Source of the DNA: Catenovulum adriaticum
Lineage (GTDB): Bacteria > Pseudomonadota > Gammaproteobacteria > Enterobacterales > Alteromonadaceae
Assembly (NCBI RefSeq): GCF_026725475.1
Contig: NZ_CP109965.1
Coordinates: 1,240,001-1,304,000 of the forward strand
DNA length: 64,000 bases
Direction of reading: 5' to 3'
Below, piece by piece: positions 53,602 through 62,716 of the stretch (the stretch's first letter is position 1; each line of letters starts with the position of its first letter). The notes beneath the pieces are model-generated. The model worked only from the letters and a program-made list of their open reading frames with translations. It was not told where the DNA came from and did not search any database. Position numbers and translations under genes: made by a program.

Positions 53602-54111
53602 TTAAATTTGTTTAAATTTAACTAAATGATAGAGCGGGACCAAGCAAAATACCGCCAGGTAAAGTCCAAATATCAGTTGCATCCATTGAGGCATACTTAA
53701 GCTTAAAAATTGCCAGTCTATAGATCCGCAATCTCCTCTTACTTCAAATAATGCCGGAAACCATACATCTGGTGCAAACCAGCTTGGAAAATCAGGCATA
53801 AAAGCGCAACCGGCAAACGGATTTGGATTGGTTTGTATATCGACATGTTCAGAAGCAATTTTATACCCCCAGCCTGCAAAAAATATCCCGGATAGGTAGC
53901 TTATTAATCGAGTGAATTTTTCAGTTGGGAAAATAAGCGCAGGTAAACTGGCAATAAATACCCCCCAGAGCGCAAGCCGTTGGTAAATGCATTTTATGCA
54001 AGGCTCTAATCCCATTGCATATTGAAAATATAAAGCGATTAATTCGAGGATTAATGCTGAGCTAGATAAAATAAACCAAGCTAGCCGACTTTGATTAAAT
54101 TGTAACGACAT
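53602..54111 (-). CDS. dsbB: Disulfide bond formation protein B
   Basis: A 169-aa inner-membrane protein with four helices that reoxidises DsbA and passes electrons to quinone. The first periplasmic loop has the CxxC in EPCIKCIYQR, and the second pair is in NPFAGCAFMPDF and EVRGDCGSIDW. Length and topology fit DsbB (176 aa in E. coli). Confidence 0.95.
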   Translation of the reverse strand: MSLQFNQSRLAWFILSSSALILELIALYFQYAMGLEPCIKCIYQRLALWGVFIASLPALIFPTEKFTRLISYLSGIFFAGWGYKIASEHVDIQTNPNPFAGCAFMPDFPSWFAPDVWFPALFEVRGDCGSIDWQFLSLSMPQWMQLIFGLYLAVFCLVPLYHLVKFKQI

Positions 54112-54605
54112 CTAGTTTCCTATCAATAAATCCGAGCAAACTCGGGGTAAAATTGGGCCTCAATAGTGAGTTATCAGAGTTTAGGTTGAGTATTTTAGTT
54201 CAGTTAGTTATTCATTTTATTATTTTTAGGGTGTGAGCTGAAGTCAGTTTATGATGCTCAAGCAAACCGCAAATTAACCATGGTTACCACTAACCGATAA
54301 GGTAGCGCCTGATATGCTCATCTTACATATAATAACCTAAGTAAAGGCGCTAAGTGCAGGTTAATCAAAATAAAAAATACGAACTTTACCAGCAAAATAT
54401 TATTTTAATTAAAGAACAAGTTATCTTAAAACTAGAGTAATTTTAACTTATCCGCTAGCAAATTAATCCATGATGGTCATTATTTGGAACTTATCTTAGT
54501 AAACTGATTCAAATTGAACTGACTTTATAAAGATAACTATAGGATTAGCTTATAAAATTCGCTATAGTTTCGCGCAAATTTTCGCGGTTTATCTTGAGGA
54601 ACCTT
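54112..54605. other. Divergent intergenic region between dsbB and lolC
   Basis: About 490 bp without a supported gene. A 28-codon frame at 54354-54440 has an AAAGG site and GTG start but no recognisable product. TTGAAC and TATAGG near 54512-54541, 18 bp apart, are a weak promoter candidate for lolC. The repeated TTTCGCG near 54570-54590 has no assigned role. Confidence 0.35.
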
Positions 54606-55841
54606 TTGTTTAATTCAACTAGCTTGTTTATTGCTCATCGCTACAGCCGTGGAAGCCATTCGAACAAATTTATTTCGTTTATCACTTTCTTTTCTGTTGC
54701 TGGTATTAGTTTAGGAGTGATTGCGTTAATTACCGTCATATCGGTTATGAACGGTTTCGAAAGTGAACTGAAAAAACGTATTTTAGGCGTTATCCCGCAT
54801 ATGGTTGTGCAAATACCTGATAACCAGATGAATGAGCGGCAAGAATTACTCGACCAATTAAAACAACAAACTGATGTTGTTGGTGTGACGCCGTTTCAGC
54901 AGGAAGCTGGTTTAGTGCAGTCACCGCAAGATATGCGAGCAATATATGTCCAAGGGATAGATCCTGATGCGTCAGCTAAATATTCCATTATTGCCTCTAA
55001 TGTTATCCGCGGAGAGTTTAATCAGCTCAAGCCACGTGCCTACAATGTGGTTATTGCTCAACCTTTGGCTGATCAATTAAATGTGAGAGTGGGCGATAAA
55101 ATTCGAGTTATGCTAGCCAAAGGTAGCGTGTATACACCGATGGGCCGGATGCCAGTGCAACGTAATTTTACCGTAAGCGCTACTTTTAATGCTGGCTCAG
55201 ATGTCGATTCTAACGTTGTGCTGATTAATATCGTAGATTTAAATCGTATGCTCAGAAAAAAACAGGATGAGTTGAACAGCTACCGATTATATTTGGACGA
55301 TGCATTTAATTTAAATTTAGTTAAGCAAAATTTAACCCAGCAATTTCCTGGACTCAAGGTGAGTGACTGGCGAGCGACAAAAGGTGAATTGTTCGAAGCG
55401 GTTAAAATGGAAAAAAACATGATGTGGATGATGTTAGCGCTAATTATTGCCGTCGCGACTTTTAATATTGTATCCGCACTGGTTATGGTTGTGAATGATA
55501 AGCGTGTAGAAATTGCATCACTTAAAACCATAGGAATGACAAACCGACAATTGATTCTGGTGTTTGTACTACAAGGTATGTACAAAGGTTGTGTTGGTGC
55601 TGTTATTGGCACAGTGTTTGGGATTTTACTGACCTTTAATTTAAATCCGATTATGTCTTTATTAGGTGTAGGGGTTTTTGCAAACCCCGCTTACGCAATG
55701 CAAGGTTTACCTATTGATTTGCATTGGCATCAAGTTGCTTACATTGCCAGCTCAGCGATTGCTATGAGCTTAATTGCTACTTTGTATCCTGCATATAGAG
55801 CCGCTAAAACAAACCCAGCAGAGATTTTACGCTATGAATAA
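54606..55841 (+). CDS. lolC: Lipoprotein-releasing ABC permease LolC
   Basis: A 411-aa inner-membrane subunit of the LolCDE machine that hands lipoproteins to LolA. One N-terminal helix (FISFITFFSVAGISLGVIAL), a large periplasmic domain (about 60-265) and three C-terminal helices form the FtsX/MacB-type fold; ASLKTIGMTNRQLILVFVLQ is the family signature. The TTG at 54606 is chosen because GAGGA lies 6 nt upstream and codes just four extra residues if the TTG at 54594 is used. Overlaps lolD by 8 bp. Confidence 0.92.
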   Translation: MFNSTSLFIAHRYSRGSHSNKFISFITFFSVAGISLGVIALITVISVMNGFESELKKRILGVIPHMVVQIPDNQMNERQELLDQLKQQTDVVGVTPFQQEAGLVQSPQDMRAIYVQGIDPDASAKYSIIASNVIRGEFNQLKPRAYNVVIAQPLADQLNVRVGDKIRVMLAKGSVYTPMGRMPVQRNFTVSATFNAGSDVDSNVVLINIVDLNRMLRKKQDELNSYRLYLDDAFNLNLVKQNLTQQFPGLKVSDWRATKGELFEAVKMEKNMMWMMLALIIAVATFNIVSALVMVVNDKRVEIASLKTIGMTNRQLILVFVLQGMYKGCVGAVIGTVFGILLTFNLNPIMSLLGVGVFANPAYAMQGLPIDLHWHQVAYIASSAIAMSLIATLYPAYRAAKTNPAEILRYE

Positions 55842-56538
55842 CCCAATTTTTGAATGCAAAAACCTAAAAAAAGTATATCACGACGGTGCTTCTGAAATTG
55901 TAGTGCTAAACGAGCTTGATTTAACCTTACACGCGGCAGAAAATATTGCGATAGTCGGCAGTTCAGGATCAGGAAAAAGCAGTTTACTCCATATAATGGG
56001 TGCACTCGATTCACCCACCTCTGGCCAAGTGCTGTTTAATGGTCAAGATATTCATCAACTTTCTGAGCAAAAACAAGCTTTATTCCGCAATAAAAATTTA
56101 GGTTTTGTTTATCAATTCCATCATTTATTAGGTGAATTTAGTGCACTAGAAAATGTGGCTATGCCACTGCTAATTGCTAAACATAGTATGGCTAGTGCTG
56201 AAAAAGCCGCAAAATCTATGTTAGACAGAGTAGGGTTACCACACAGGTTTAAACATAAACCTAGTGAACTATCTGGCGGTGAGCGCCAACGGGTCGCAAT
56301 CGCCAGAGCATTAGTTCATCAACCTAATTTAGTGCTTGCAGACGAGCCTACCGGTAATTTAGATGCTGAAAACGCAGCGGCTGTTTTTGATTTAATCCTG
56401 CAGCTAAAAAATGAATTATCAACCTGCTTTGTATTTGTAACGCATGATTTAAGTTTAGCAAATAAAATGGATAGACAATTTAAATTGAGCTCGGGTCAAT
56501 TATCTAAGCTACATGCAGAAGTGATCGAGCATGGGTAA
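55834..56538 (+). CDS. lolD: Lipoprotein-releasing ABC ATPase LolD
   Basis: A 234-aa ATP-binding subunit of LolCDE. Walker A GSSGSGKSSLL, Q-loop FVYQFHHLLGEFSALENVAM (typical of LolD), signature LSGGERQRVAIARAL and Walker B LVLADEPTGNLD. Length equals E. coli LolD (233 aa). The ATG at 55834 lies inside the end of lolC; the longer frame is rejected because it lies in lolC. Confidence 0.96.
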   Translation: MNNPIFECKNLKKVYHDGASEIVVLNELDLTLHAAENIAIVGSSGSGKSSLLHIMGALDSPTSGQVLFNGQDIHQLSEQKQALFRNKNLGFVYQFHHLLGEFSALENVAMPLLIAKHSMASAEKAAKSMLDRVGLPHRFKHKPSELSGGERQRVAIARALVHQPNLVLADEPTGNLDAENAAAVFDLILQLKNELSTCFVFVTHDLSLANKMDRQFKLSSGQLSKLHAEVIEHG

Positions 56539-57772
56539 TTTAGCATTTAAAATTGGTTTAAGATATGCACGAAGTCAGGCACATAATCGCTTTATTCGAT
56601 TTATTTCAGCATCTTCAACTATTGGGATAGCGTTAGGTTGTTGCGTGTTGATTTGGGTGTTATCTGCTATGAATGGCTTTGAACGTGAGCTTAAAAATAG
56701 GTTACTTTCGGTTGTCCCGCATATTGAATTTAGTGCGGTCAATGCCACTGGGATTACTGATTGGCAGTCAATAGCAGCAAATTTAACCCAAAACAAAGAA
56801 GTTTTAGGGGTGGCACCTTTTGTCCGTTTTAGTGGCCTGATTCAAAATCAAAATGCGTTAAAACCTGTCGAAATCAGAGGAATTGATTGGCAAGCTGAAC
56901 AACAAGTATCAGATTTAAAAAGTTATGTATCGGCTAACGCAATAGCGCGTTTTCAAAATAAAGAGGGCGTTATTTTGGGCGCGGGATTAGCTGAATCTTT
57001 AAATTTATCAATCGGCGATAATTTTGATGTTTTAGTTCCTCAGCTGGATAAAGATAAACGGTTATTACCGCCTAAATCAATTCGTTTTGAGTTAATTGGT
57101 TTATTAAAAACAGGTGGGCAATTAGATCATGCAGTGGGCTTTACGCAACTACCGTTAGCGGCTAAAGCAACAGGCTGGACACAAGGTGTACAGGGGATAC
57201 GTCTGAAAATTGATGATGTATTTAATGCTAGCAAAATTGCAAATGAGCTAGGTTATAGTTTGCCTGTTTATGTGTATGTACAAGATTGGACACGCCAATT
57301 TGGTCATGTTTATAACGATATCCAGCTAGTTAGAAGCATTATGTACCTGATTTTAGCGTTGGTGATAGCGGTTGCTTGTTTTAATATTGTGTCGACTTTA
57401 GTGATGGCAGTAAATGAAAAGCAAGGCGATATTGCTATTTTGCGAACCATGGGGATGCCTGCTAATAGCGTGGTACAAACCTTTATGTTACAAGGGCTTT
57501 ATCATGGGTTGTTAGGGACCAGTGTAGGGGTTGGTTTTGGGGTTCTTGGTGGATTTTATTTAAGCGATTGGCTTGCATGGTTTGAGCGATTAATTGGTTT
57601 TCAATTTTTATCTAGTGATATTTATTTTATTGACTTTTTGCCCACACAATTGGTTTGGAGTGATGTATGGATAACGGCCGTTGTTGCGATTGTTATGTCG
57701 TTACTTGCAACTATTTATCCGGCTTTAAAAGCTGCTACAGTTGATCCGGCTCAGGTTGTTGGCAAGGTATAA
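56531..57772 (+). CDS. lolE: Lipoprotein-releasing ABC permease LolE
   Basis: A 413-aa partner of LolC with the same fold: N-terminal helix after GLRYARSQAHNRFIRFISAS, a periplasmic domain, then three helices with DIAILRTMGMPANSVVQTFM. Called LolE rather than a second LolC because it is third in the operon and its sequence resembles E. coli LolE at the N-terminus. Overlaps lolD by 8 bp, so lolCDE are translationally coupled. Confidence 0.92.
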   Translation: MGNLAFKIGLRYARSQAHNRFIRFISASSTIGIALGCCVLIWVLSAMNGFERELKNRLLSVVPHIEFSAVNATGITDWQSIAANLTQNKEVLGVAPFVRFSGLIQNQNALKPVEIRGIDWQAEQQVSDLKSYVSANAIARFQNKEGVILGAGLAESLNLSIGDNFDVLVPQLDKDKRLLPPKSIRFELIGLLKTGGQLDHAVGFTQLPLAAKATGWTQGVQGIRLKIDDVFNASKIANELGYSLPVYVYVQDWTRQFGHVYNDIQLVRSIMYLILALVIAVACFNIVSTLVMAVNEKQGDIAILRTMGMPANSVVQTFMLQGLYHGLLGTSVGVGFGVLGGFYLSDWLAWFERLIGFQFLSSDIYFIDFLPTQLVWSDVWITAVVAIVMSLLATIYPALKAATVDPAQVVGKV

Positions 57773-57784
57773 CGGCTTGCCTGT

Positions 57785-59392
57785 TTAATTTTTTTCAAAT
57801 GAATCAATAGAGATAATGTTTTGACTATCGGCAAAACAAAGCTGATTTCGGCCTTGGTTTTTCGCTTTATATAAGGCTTTATCTGCGGCTTTAATTAGCT
57901 CATCATTATCAATTGTATAATTAACTGTAAATGCCACACCCATTGATAAGGTAATTGATCTTGTGTCTGATAATTTATAGTCTGTCAGGGCTTTGGATAC
58001 TCGGTCAAAAAAAGTTTGAATTTGAGATTTATTCATTTTAGGGCATAAAAGTGCAAATTCTTCACCGCCTAACCTGGCAACAATGTCAGATTCTCTAGAC
58101 ATATCTGTTAGGGTTTTTGAAACCCACTTTAATGCTTTATCACCTTCATCGTGCCCGAGCGAGTCATTAACGCTTTTAAAGTGATCTATATCAACCATAA
58201 TAAATGCCGCGCTGGTTTCTGGCTGATTGGGAGTCCATTGCTTTAATTTTTTAAAAAAGTAACGTCGATTCCATAAGTCTGTTAAAGGATCTGTATGGGC
58301 TTTTTTATCAAGAGCGTCCCGTAAGCGAATGCGGGATAAATTTAAAGATAAATTCTGACATAAAAAAACGAGCTGAGTACTGTAGGTATTTTCTACATGT
58401 TGGTAATCTTGTTGATTAAAATAAAGTGTGAGTACCCCATAAATACTGGTTTGGCTCATGAGTGGAAAACACTTTACAAAATCAGATGTGTTTTTCATTT
58501 GCTGCTTTACATGTAAACACTGAGTGCTGGAATTGTCGGCTAAATAAGGCTTGCTGGTTCTAAGTGCCCAGCAATCCAGCATGTCGAATTGCTCTCGTTG
58601 TGAATGGTTTATTGGGTCAAGTCGGATTTCAGTTTTTACATTAGGTAAAATATGAGCCAAAAATTGCAGGCTTATATTTTCCGCTTCGGTTTGAGAATTT
58701 GCAACCGATAAGCAAGAACTGGTCTGCTGCAGATCAATATAGGATTGTGCGGTTTCGGTTATTTTGCTTTTTAACTCTTGGGTATGTCGAGATGCCAGTC
58801 GGCTTATTTTATTTCGTTCGGAAAACAAGCTTAACCAGTAAAAAGTTACTAAGGTTAATAAAAATGCAGCCACTTGCACTCGGATATTAATAATGAGTTG
58901 ATTGATTGCTTTGTTATTTTGACCTACCCGAATGATTAAATTTTGATTATCGTTAGTGGTGAAGTAAGTTGTAAAAAAGCTGGCTGAATATTGCTGATTT
59001 TCATCATAACGGCTCAAATGCAAACTGTTATTTTGGTTGTTAAGAGCTTTAATTTCAGGTAACGAAGCTAGGTTTTCTACTTTGCTGATTTCACTCCAAT
59101 GTAATCGAGTGTCCACTAATAGTTCACCGTCAGGCGCTATAATTGAAGTATAAAATGAGTTGTCTTGCATTTGTGAAAAAACTTGCTGAGTTTCATGGTA
59201 AGCAGGCTCAAGCTCTTTTACATAAATTTGCTTAAAGACTTCTGAGTAAATTTTTGCAAATTGTTCCAGTCGTTTCTGCTGTTGTTGCTTTAATTGATTC
59301 TCTACAAAATATTGAATGCAAATAATGGCAAATAGCATCACTATGGTTGAAAACCAAAACGATTTGGTTTTTTTAAAATGTATTAAGTTCAT
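57785..59392 (-). CDS. Membrane diguanylate cyclase with periplasmic sensor
   Basis: A 535-aa protein. Two transmembrane helices (about 12-30 and 170-188) flank a periplasmic sensor domain of about 140 residues with FYTSIIAPDGELLVDTRLHW, a CACHE/PAS-like pattern. A cytoplasmic GAF-like stretch precedes the GGDEF domain (about 365-525). Its active site VARLGGEEFALL is intact, and an RxxD inhibitory site (RESD) sits five residues before it, so product inhibition is expected. Signal not identifiable. It is convergent with lolE with 12 bp between. Confidence 0.88.
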   Translation of the reverse strand: MNLIHFKKTKSFWFSTIVMLFAIICIQYFVENQLKQQQQKRLEQFAKIYSEVFKQIYVKELEPAYHETQQVFSQMQDNSFYTSIIAPDGELLVDTRLHWSEISKVENLASLPEIKALNNQNNSLHLSRYDENQQYSASFFTTYFTTNDNQNLIIRVGQNNKAINQLIINIRVQVAAFLLTLVTFYWLSLFSERNKISRLASRHTQELKSKITETAQSYIDLQQTSSCLSVANSQTEAENISLQFLAHILPNVKTEIRLDPINHSQREQFDMLDCWALRTSKPYLADNSSTQCLHVKQQMKNTSDFVKCFPLMSQTSIYGVLTLYFNQQDYQHVENTYSTQLVFLCQNLSLNLSRIRLRDALDKKAHTDPLTDLWNRRYFFKKLKQWTPNQPETSAAFIMVDIDHFKSVNDSLGHDEGDKALKWVSKTLTDMSRESDIVARLGGEEFALLCPKMNKSQIQTFFDRVSKALTDYKLSDTRSITLSMGVAFTVNYTIDNDELIKAADKALYKAKNQGRNQLCFADSQNIISIDSFEKN

Positions 59393-59711
59393 TGAGTAGT
59401 CTCGAGTCAGCTACTGTTAATGATGCATTGTTGCGATTATTGCACAGGTTATGCATTACCATAGTTAATGATGCATTGTTGCGATTATTGCACAGGTTAT
59501 GCATTACCATATATTTATTGAGGCTTAGTTCTTAGTTCAGTCAAGATAAAAGCCGCGCTGTCTGTAGTTTCTATTTTTATTTTTTATAGTTTTTAAGAGT
59601 GAGAGTGGATAAAGTTAAGCTTAGTAAATTAGGCGGGATATTCAATATATAAAATATTAATATAATTAAAATATGTTTCGTTATTTGTACACCTAGAATT
59701 AATGAACAAAT
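59393..59711. other. Intergenic region with a tandem duplication
   Basis: About 320 bp with no gene. It lies upstream of the diguanylate cyclase gene (minus) and past the end of the DUF3081-like gene. The main feature is the 48-bp duplication at 59416-59511; the rest is AT-rich. Confidence 0.4.
59416..59511. repeat. Perfect 48-bp tandem duplication
   Basis: Two identical head-to-tail copies, 59416-59463 and 59464-59511, each starting GTTAATGATGCATTGTTGCG. The unit contains near-palindromic ends (TAATGATGCAT and ATGCATTACCA). It lies 24 bp upstream of the start of the diguanylate cyclase gene, so it duplicates part of that gene's leader or promoter. Confidence 0.95.
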
Positions 59712-59741
59712 AAATAAACCGGTTATGCAGTATAACCGGCT
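59712..59741 (-). terminator. Terminator after the DUF3081-like gene
   Basis: Stem CCGGTTAT/ATAACCGG, 5-nt loop, tail TTTATTTATTT on the minus strand, 13 bp past the stop. Confidence 0.8.
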
Positions 59742-59753
59742 GTTGCAATCGCT

Positions 59754-60017
59754 TTAATTAGACTTTTCGCGATATACATCTAATAATTTATTGGTAAAAT
59801 CTTCTGCTTCAACACCATTTCGATAATCTAAATGATAACTATGATGAAAGCCTAACGTTAAAGTGACATAGGGGTCTTTAATGCAAATGTTGTAACCTTC
59901 TTGATCACTATTGGCAATTAAACCATGGTGATACCAGCCATCTTCTTTTTCAATTCCCTTTTCTTGAATAATCGCGAAAACACGGTAAATCATTTTACTA
60001 TCTAAACTGTTTTTCAT
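59754..60017 (-). CDS. Small DUF3081-like protein
   Basis: An 87-aa soluble acidic protein. KMIYRVFAIIQEKGIEKEDG, GLIANSDQEGYNICIKD and VTLTLGFHHSYHLDYRNG resemble the DUF3081 family of gammaproteobacteria. Function unknown. A strong TAGGAG site 4-6 nt before the ATG and its own terminator indicate a real, separately transcribed gene. Confidence 0.7.
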   Translation of the reverse strand: MKNSLDSKMIYRVFAIIQEKGIEKEDGWYHHGLIANSDQEGYNICIKDPYVTLTLGFHHSYHLDYRNGVEAEDFTNKLLDVYREKSN

Positions 60018-60079
60018 TTTTAGCTCCTATCCTATGGTTTTTTCGATACCTTAACTTTATATGGGGATGGGTTGGGCAT

Positions 60080-60116
60080 AAAAAAAGCCATGTGGTGAAA
60101 AATCACAACATGGCTT
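60080..60116 (-). terminator. Rho-independent terminator of prs
   Basis: Minus-strand stem AGCCATGTTGTGA/TCACCACATGGCT (one mismatch) around a short T-rich loop, then TTTTTTT. Confidence 0.9.
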
Positions 60117-60175
60117 AATAAAAAAACTAATTTGTTCACATATTTGAGCTCACGCTAAAAAGGCGAAAAGGGTAA

Positions 60176-61123
60176 CTAACCTTCAAACATGGCAGAAATA
60201 GATTCTTCATTACTAACGCGGCGAATTGCTTCAGCTAGCATTGAACTTAATGTGCGCTGTACTACTTTATCTAACTTAGCCATCGCGGGATCTAGCGGAA
60301 TACTGTCTGTGACGATAAGTTTATCGATTTGTGAATCACGGATGTTTTCAACCGCATTGCCAGAAAATACAGGGTGGGTTGCGTAAGCAAATACTTGATT
60401 AGCCCCTTTTTCTTTTAGTGCAGCAGCGGCTTTTGATAAGGTGCCACCCGTATCTATCATATCGTCGACAATAATGCAGTCTCGGCCTTGAACATCCCCA
60501 ATAATATGCATTACTTGAGCAACGTTGGCGCGAGGGCGACGTTTATCAATAATGGCTAAATCACAATCATCAAACTGTTTTGCAATTGCCCGCGCACGTA
60601 CTACACCACCAATATCTGGCGATACAATAACTGGGTTTTCAAATTTTTGCTCAGACATGTGGTCAAGCAAAATTGGACTGCCAAATACATTATCAACAGG
60701 CACATCAAAAAAGCCTTGGATCTGCTCAGCATGTAAATCAACCGTCATAACACGGTCAACACCCACATTTGATAAAAAGTCTGCGATGACTTTGGCAGTA
60801 ATCGGAACACGAGCAGAACGGACTCGTCTGTCTTGGCGTGCGTAACCAAAATAAGGAATTACCGCAGTGATACGGCCTGCTGAAGCACGACGTAACGCAT
60901 CGATCATGACAATCAGTTCCATTAAATTGTCATTCGTAGGAGCGCAAGTTGACTGGATGATAAAAACATCTGCACCGCGAACGTTTTCATTAATCTGAAC
61001 GCTAATTTCACCATCGCTAAAACGACCGACAACAGCCGAGCCTAGCTTAGTGTATAGGCGATCCGCGATTCTCTGAGCCAGCTCAGGGGTTGCGTTTCCT
61101 GTGAAAATTTTCATATCAGGCAC
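60176..61123 (-). CDS. prs: Ribose-phosphate pyrophosphokinase
   Basis: A 315-aa enzyme making PRPP from ribose 5-phosphate and ATP for nucleotide, His and Trp synthesis. FSDGEISVQINENVRG, MTVDLHAEQIQGFFDVPVDN (metal/ATP site) and IIVDDMIDTGGTLSKAA (PRPP loop) are present. Length equals E. coli Prs (315 aa). Follows ispE on the same strand with a 79-bp gap, the usual lolB-ispE-prs order. Confidence 0.97.
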   Translation of the reverse strand: MPDMKIFTGNATPELAQRIADRLYTKLGSAVVGRFSDGEISVQINENVRGADVFIIQSTCAPTNDNLMELIVMIDALRRASAGRITAVIPYFGYARQDRRVRSARVPITAKVIADFLSNVGVDRVMTVDLHAEQIQGFFDVPVDNVFGSPILLDHMSEQKFENPVIVSPDIGGVVRARAIAKQFDDCDLAIIDKRRPRANVAQVMHIIGDVQGRDCIIVDDMIDTGGTLSKAAAALKEKGANQVFAYATHPVFSGNAVENIRDSQIDKLIVTDSIPLDPAMAKLDKVVQRTLSSMLAEAIRRVSNEESISAMFEG

Positions 61124-61202
61124 GGTAATAAACCTCAGGCAATATCAATAAATATAGTACTTACAAATTAGTCTAATCAGTGTAGCTTGCTTAGACTAAA
61201 GG

Positions 61203-62054
61203 CTAAAACTGTTCTGCTAACAAAGCATGAACAGGTGAAAGATTTAGGGTATCAACAACATATGTTTGAATACCTTGTGGCGCATTGTTTGCAATTTCTT
61301 CCGCTTGTTTTTTGTTTTCAAACAAAGCAAAACAGCAAGCACCAGACCCTGTCATTCTCGATGGCGCGTATTCTATCAACCAGTTTAAGGTTTTGGCAAC
61401 CAAAGGAAAGCGTGCTTTTGCAATAGATTCAAAGTCATTATGCGTTTTTTCGAACGAATATTGAGCAAAATCTATTTTTGAGGTGTTTCTAGGCAGCGCT
61501 TTATCGGCAAAAATAGCTTGGGTTGAAATATGGCAATTTTTAGGAATTGCCAATAATAAAGTTTGCGGCTGAACTTGAGTTGGATACAAAAATTCCCCTA
61601 TGCCTTGTGCAAAGGCTGTTTGCCCCTGAACGAACACAGGCACGTCTGCGCCTAGCTTTACGCCTATTTCAGTTAACGCTTTTAACGATAAATTAAGTTG
61701 CCATAATTTATTTAAAACTAATAAAGTTGTGGCGCAATTTGAAGAACCGCCACCTAAACCAGCACCCGTTGGAATATTTTTTTGCACGCTAATTTCAACG
61801 CCAAAATTATTTTTGACGAGCGGCTGTAAAATTTTTGCCGCTTTATAAATTAAATTTTCTTTAGGCGATAAATTTAATAAATCACCAGTTAATTTTATTT
61901 CATTGTCTTGGGTTAGCTTAAAATGCATCTGGTCGGCAAGGCTAACAAATTGAAATAAAGTTTGTAATTCGTGATAGCCGTTCTCTCTTTGGCCCGTAAT
62001 GTGTAAAAACCAGTTTATTTTAGCGGGTGATAAACAGCTTAATTCAGTTTTCAT
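61203..62054 (-). CDS. ispE: 4-diphosphocytidyl-2-C-methyl-D-erythritol kinase
   Basis: A 283-aa GHMP kinase, fourth step of the MEP isoprenoid pathway. LSPAKINWFLHITGQRENGY is the N-terminal substrate loop, PTGAGLGGGSSNCATTLLVL the ATP loop, and SRMTGSGACCFALFENK the C-terminal GHMP motif. Length equals E. coli IspE (283 aa). Overlaps lolB by 4 bp (ATGA). Confidence 0.96.
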   Translation of the reverse strand: MKTELSCLSPAKINWFLHITGQRENGYHELQTLFQFVSLADQMHFKLTQDNEIKLTGDLLNLSPKENLIYKAAKILQPLVKNNFGVEISVQKNIPTGAGLGGGSSNCATTLLVLNKLWQLNLSLKALTEIGVKLGADVPVFVQGQTAFAQGIGEFLYPTQVQPQTLLLAIPKNCHISTQAIFADKALPRNTSKIDFAQYSFEKTHNDFESIAKARFPLVAKTLNWLIEYAPSRMTGSGACCFALFENKKQAEEIANNAPQGIQTYVVDTLNLSPVHALLAEQF

Positions 62055-62674
62055 TGATTAATATGGTCCCACTGATTAATTTGCAAAATGACAGTTAAAG
62101 TAGGGGTTTCGCACTTTATTTTTTGAGGCAGTTTTAAGTGACCAAGTGTTTGATAACTTAAATAAGTTATGGTCCACTCTTGAGTTGAACTGGTTCTGAC
62201 CAATACTTTTTTTGCCAAACCGTTATCGTGTGTATTAATGACAACGCCATTATGTACGCCCTTTACCCAGTTAGATAAATGTTGAATGGGTAATTTCCAG
62301 CCGATTTGTTTAGCAATTAAACCTTGTGGATCGTTTGATTGGTAATTTGCACCGTCGGCATCAATTTCAATGTAGTTTGTTGTGCCTTTTATATCGGCTA
62401 ATTGAATACCTAAATAAGTACTTAGTTTTATATGGTAGTCACTGGATTTTTGTTGCCAATAAAAGGTGGCTGATTTTGCTTGTTGTGTTGTTTTAAAGGC
62501 TATTTTACCCTTAATGGTATAGTTTTGAATTTGGTTTGCATGCTCAATTTTTGACAAGTCGACAGGGGATAAACTACTACAAGCTTGTATAAATATAACA
62601 AATATCAATAAAGTTAGTCGATTCAAGGTGCTAAAGGCTTTCAATCTGTGTGTCCATCTCGTAAAATTACCCAC
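62051..62674 (-). CDS. lolB: Outer-membrane lipoprotein localisation protein LolB
   Basis: A lipoprotein of up to 207 aa that inserts lipoproteins carried by LolA into the outer membrane. The signal LTLLIFVIFIQACSS ends in a lipobox cysteine; IKGKIAFKTTQQAKSATFYW and the LGIQLADIKG strand fit the LolB barrel. GTG at 62674 is the frame's start; a TTG 10 codons in is also possible. Divergent from hemA with only about 40 bp between. Confidence 0.9.
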   Translation of the reverse strand: MGNFTRWTHRLKAFSTLNRLTLLIFVIFIQACSSLSPVDLSKIEHANQIQNYTIKGKIAFKTTQQAKSATFYWQQKSSDYHIKLSTYLGIQLADIKGTTNYIEIDADGANYQSNDPQGLIAKQIGWKLPIQHLSNWVKGVHNGVVINTHDNGLAKKVLVRTSSTQEWTITYLSYQTLGHLKLPQKIKCETPTLTVILQINQWDHINQ

Positions 62675-62716
62675 TTCGCAAAATCATACATCATTTAGGC
62701 AGACTAAGACGTATCA

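Noticed and set aside
54354..54440. 28-codon small gene with GTG start in the dsbB-lolC gap
   Set aside because: An AAAGG site is present, but no hydrophobic or conserved feature supports a product.
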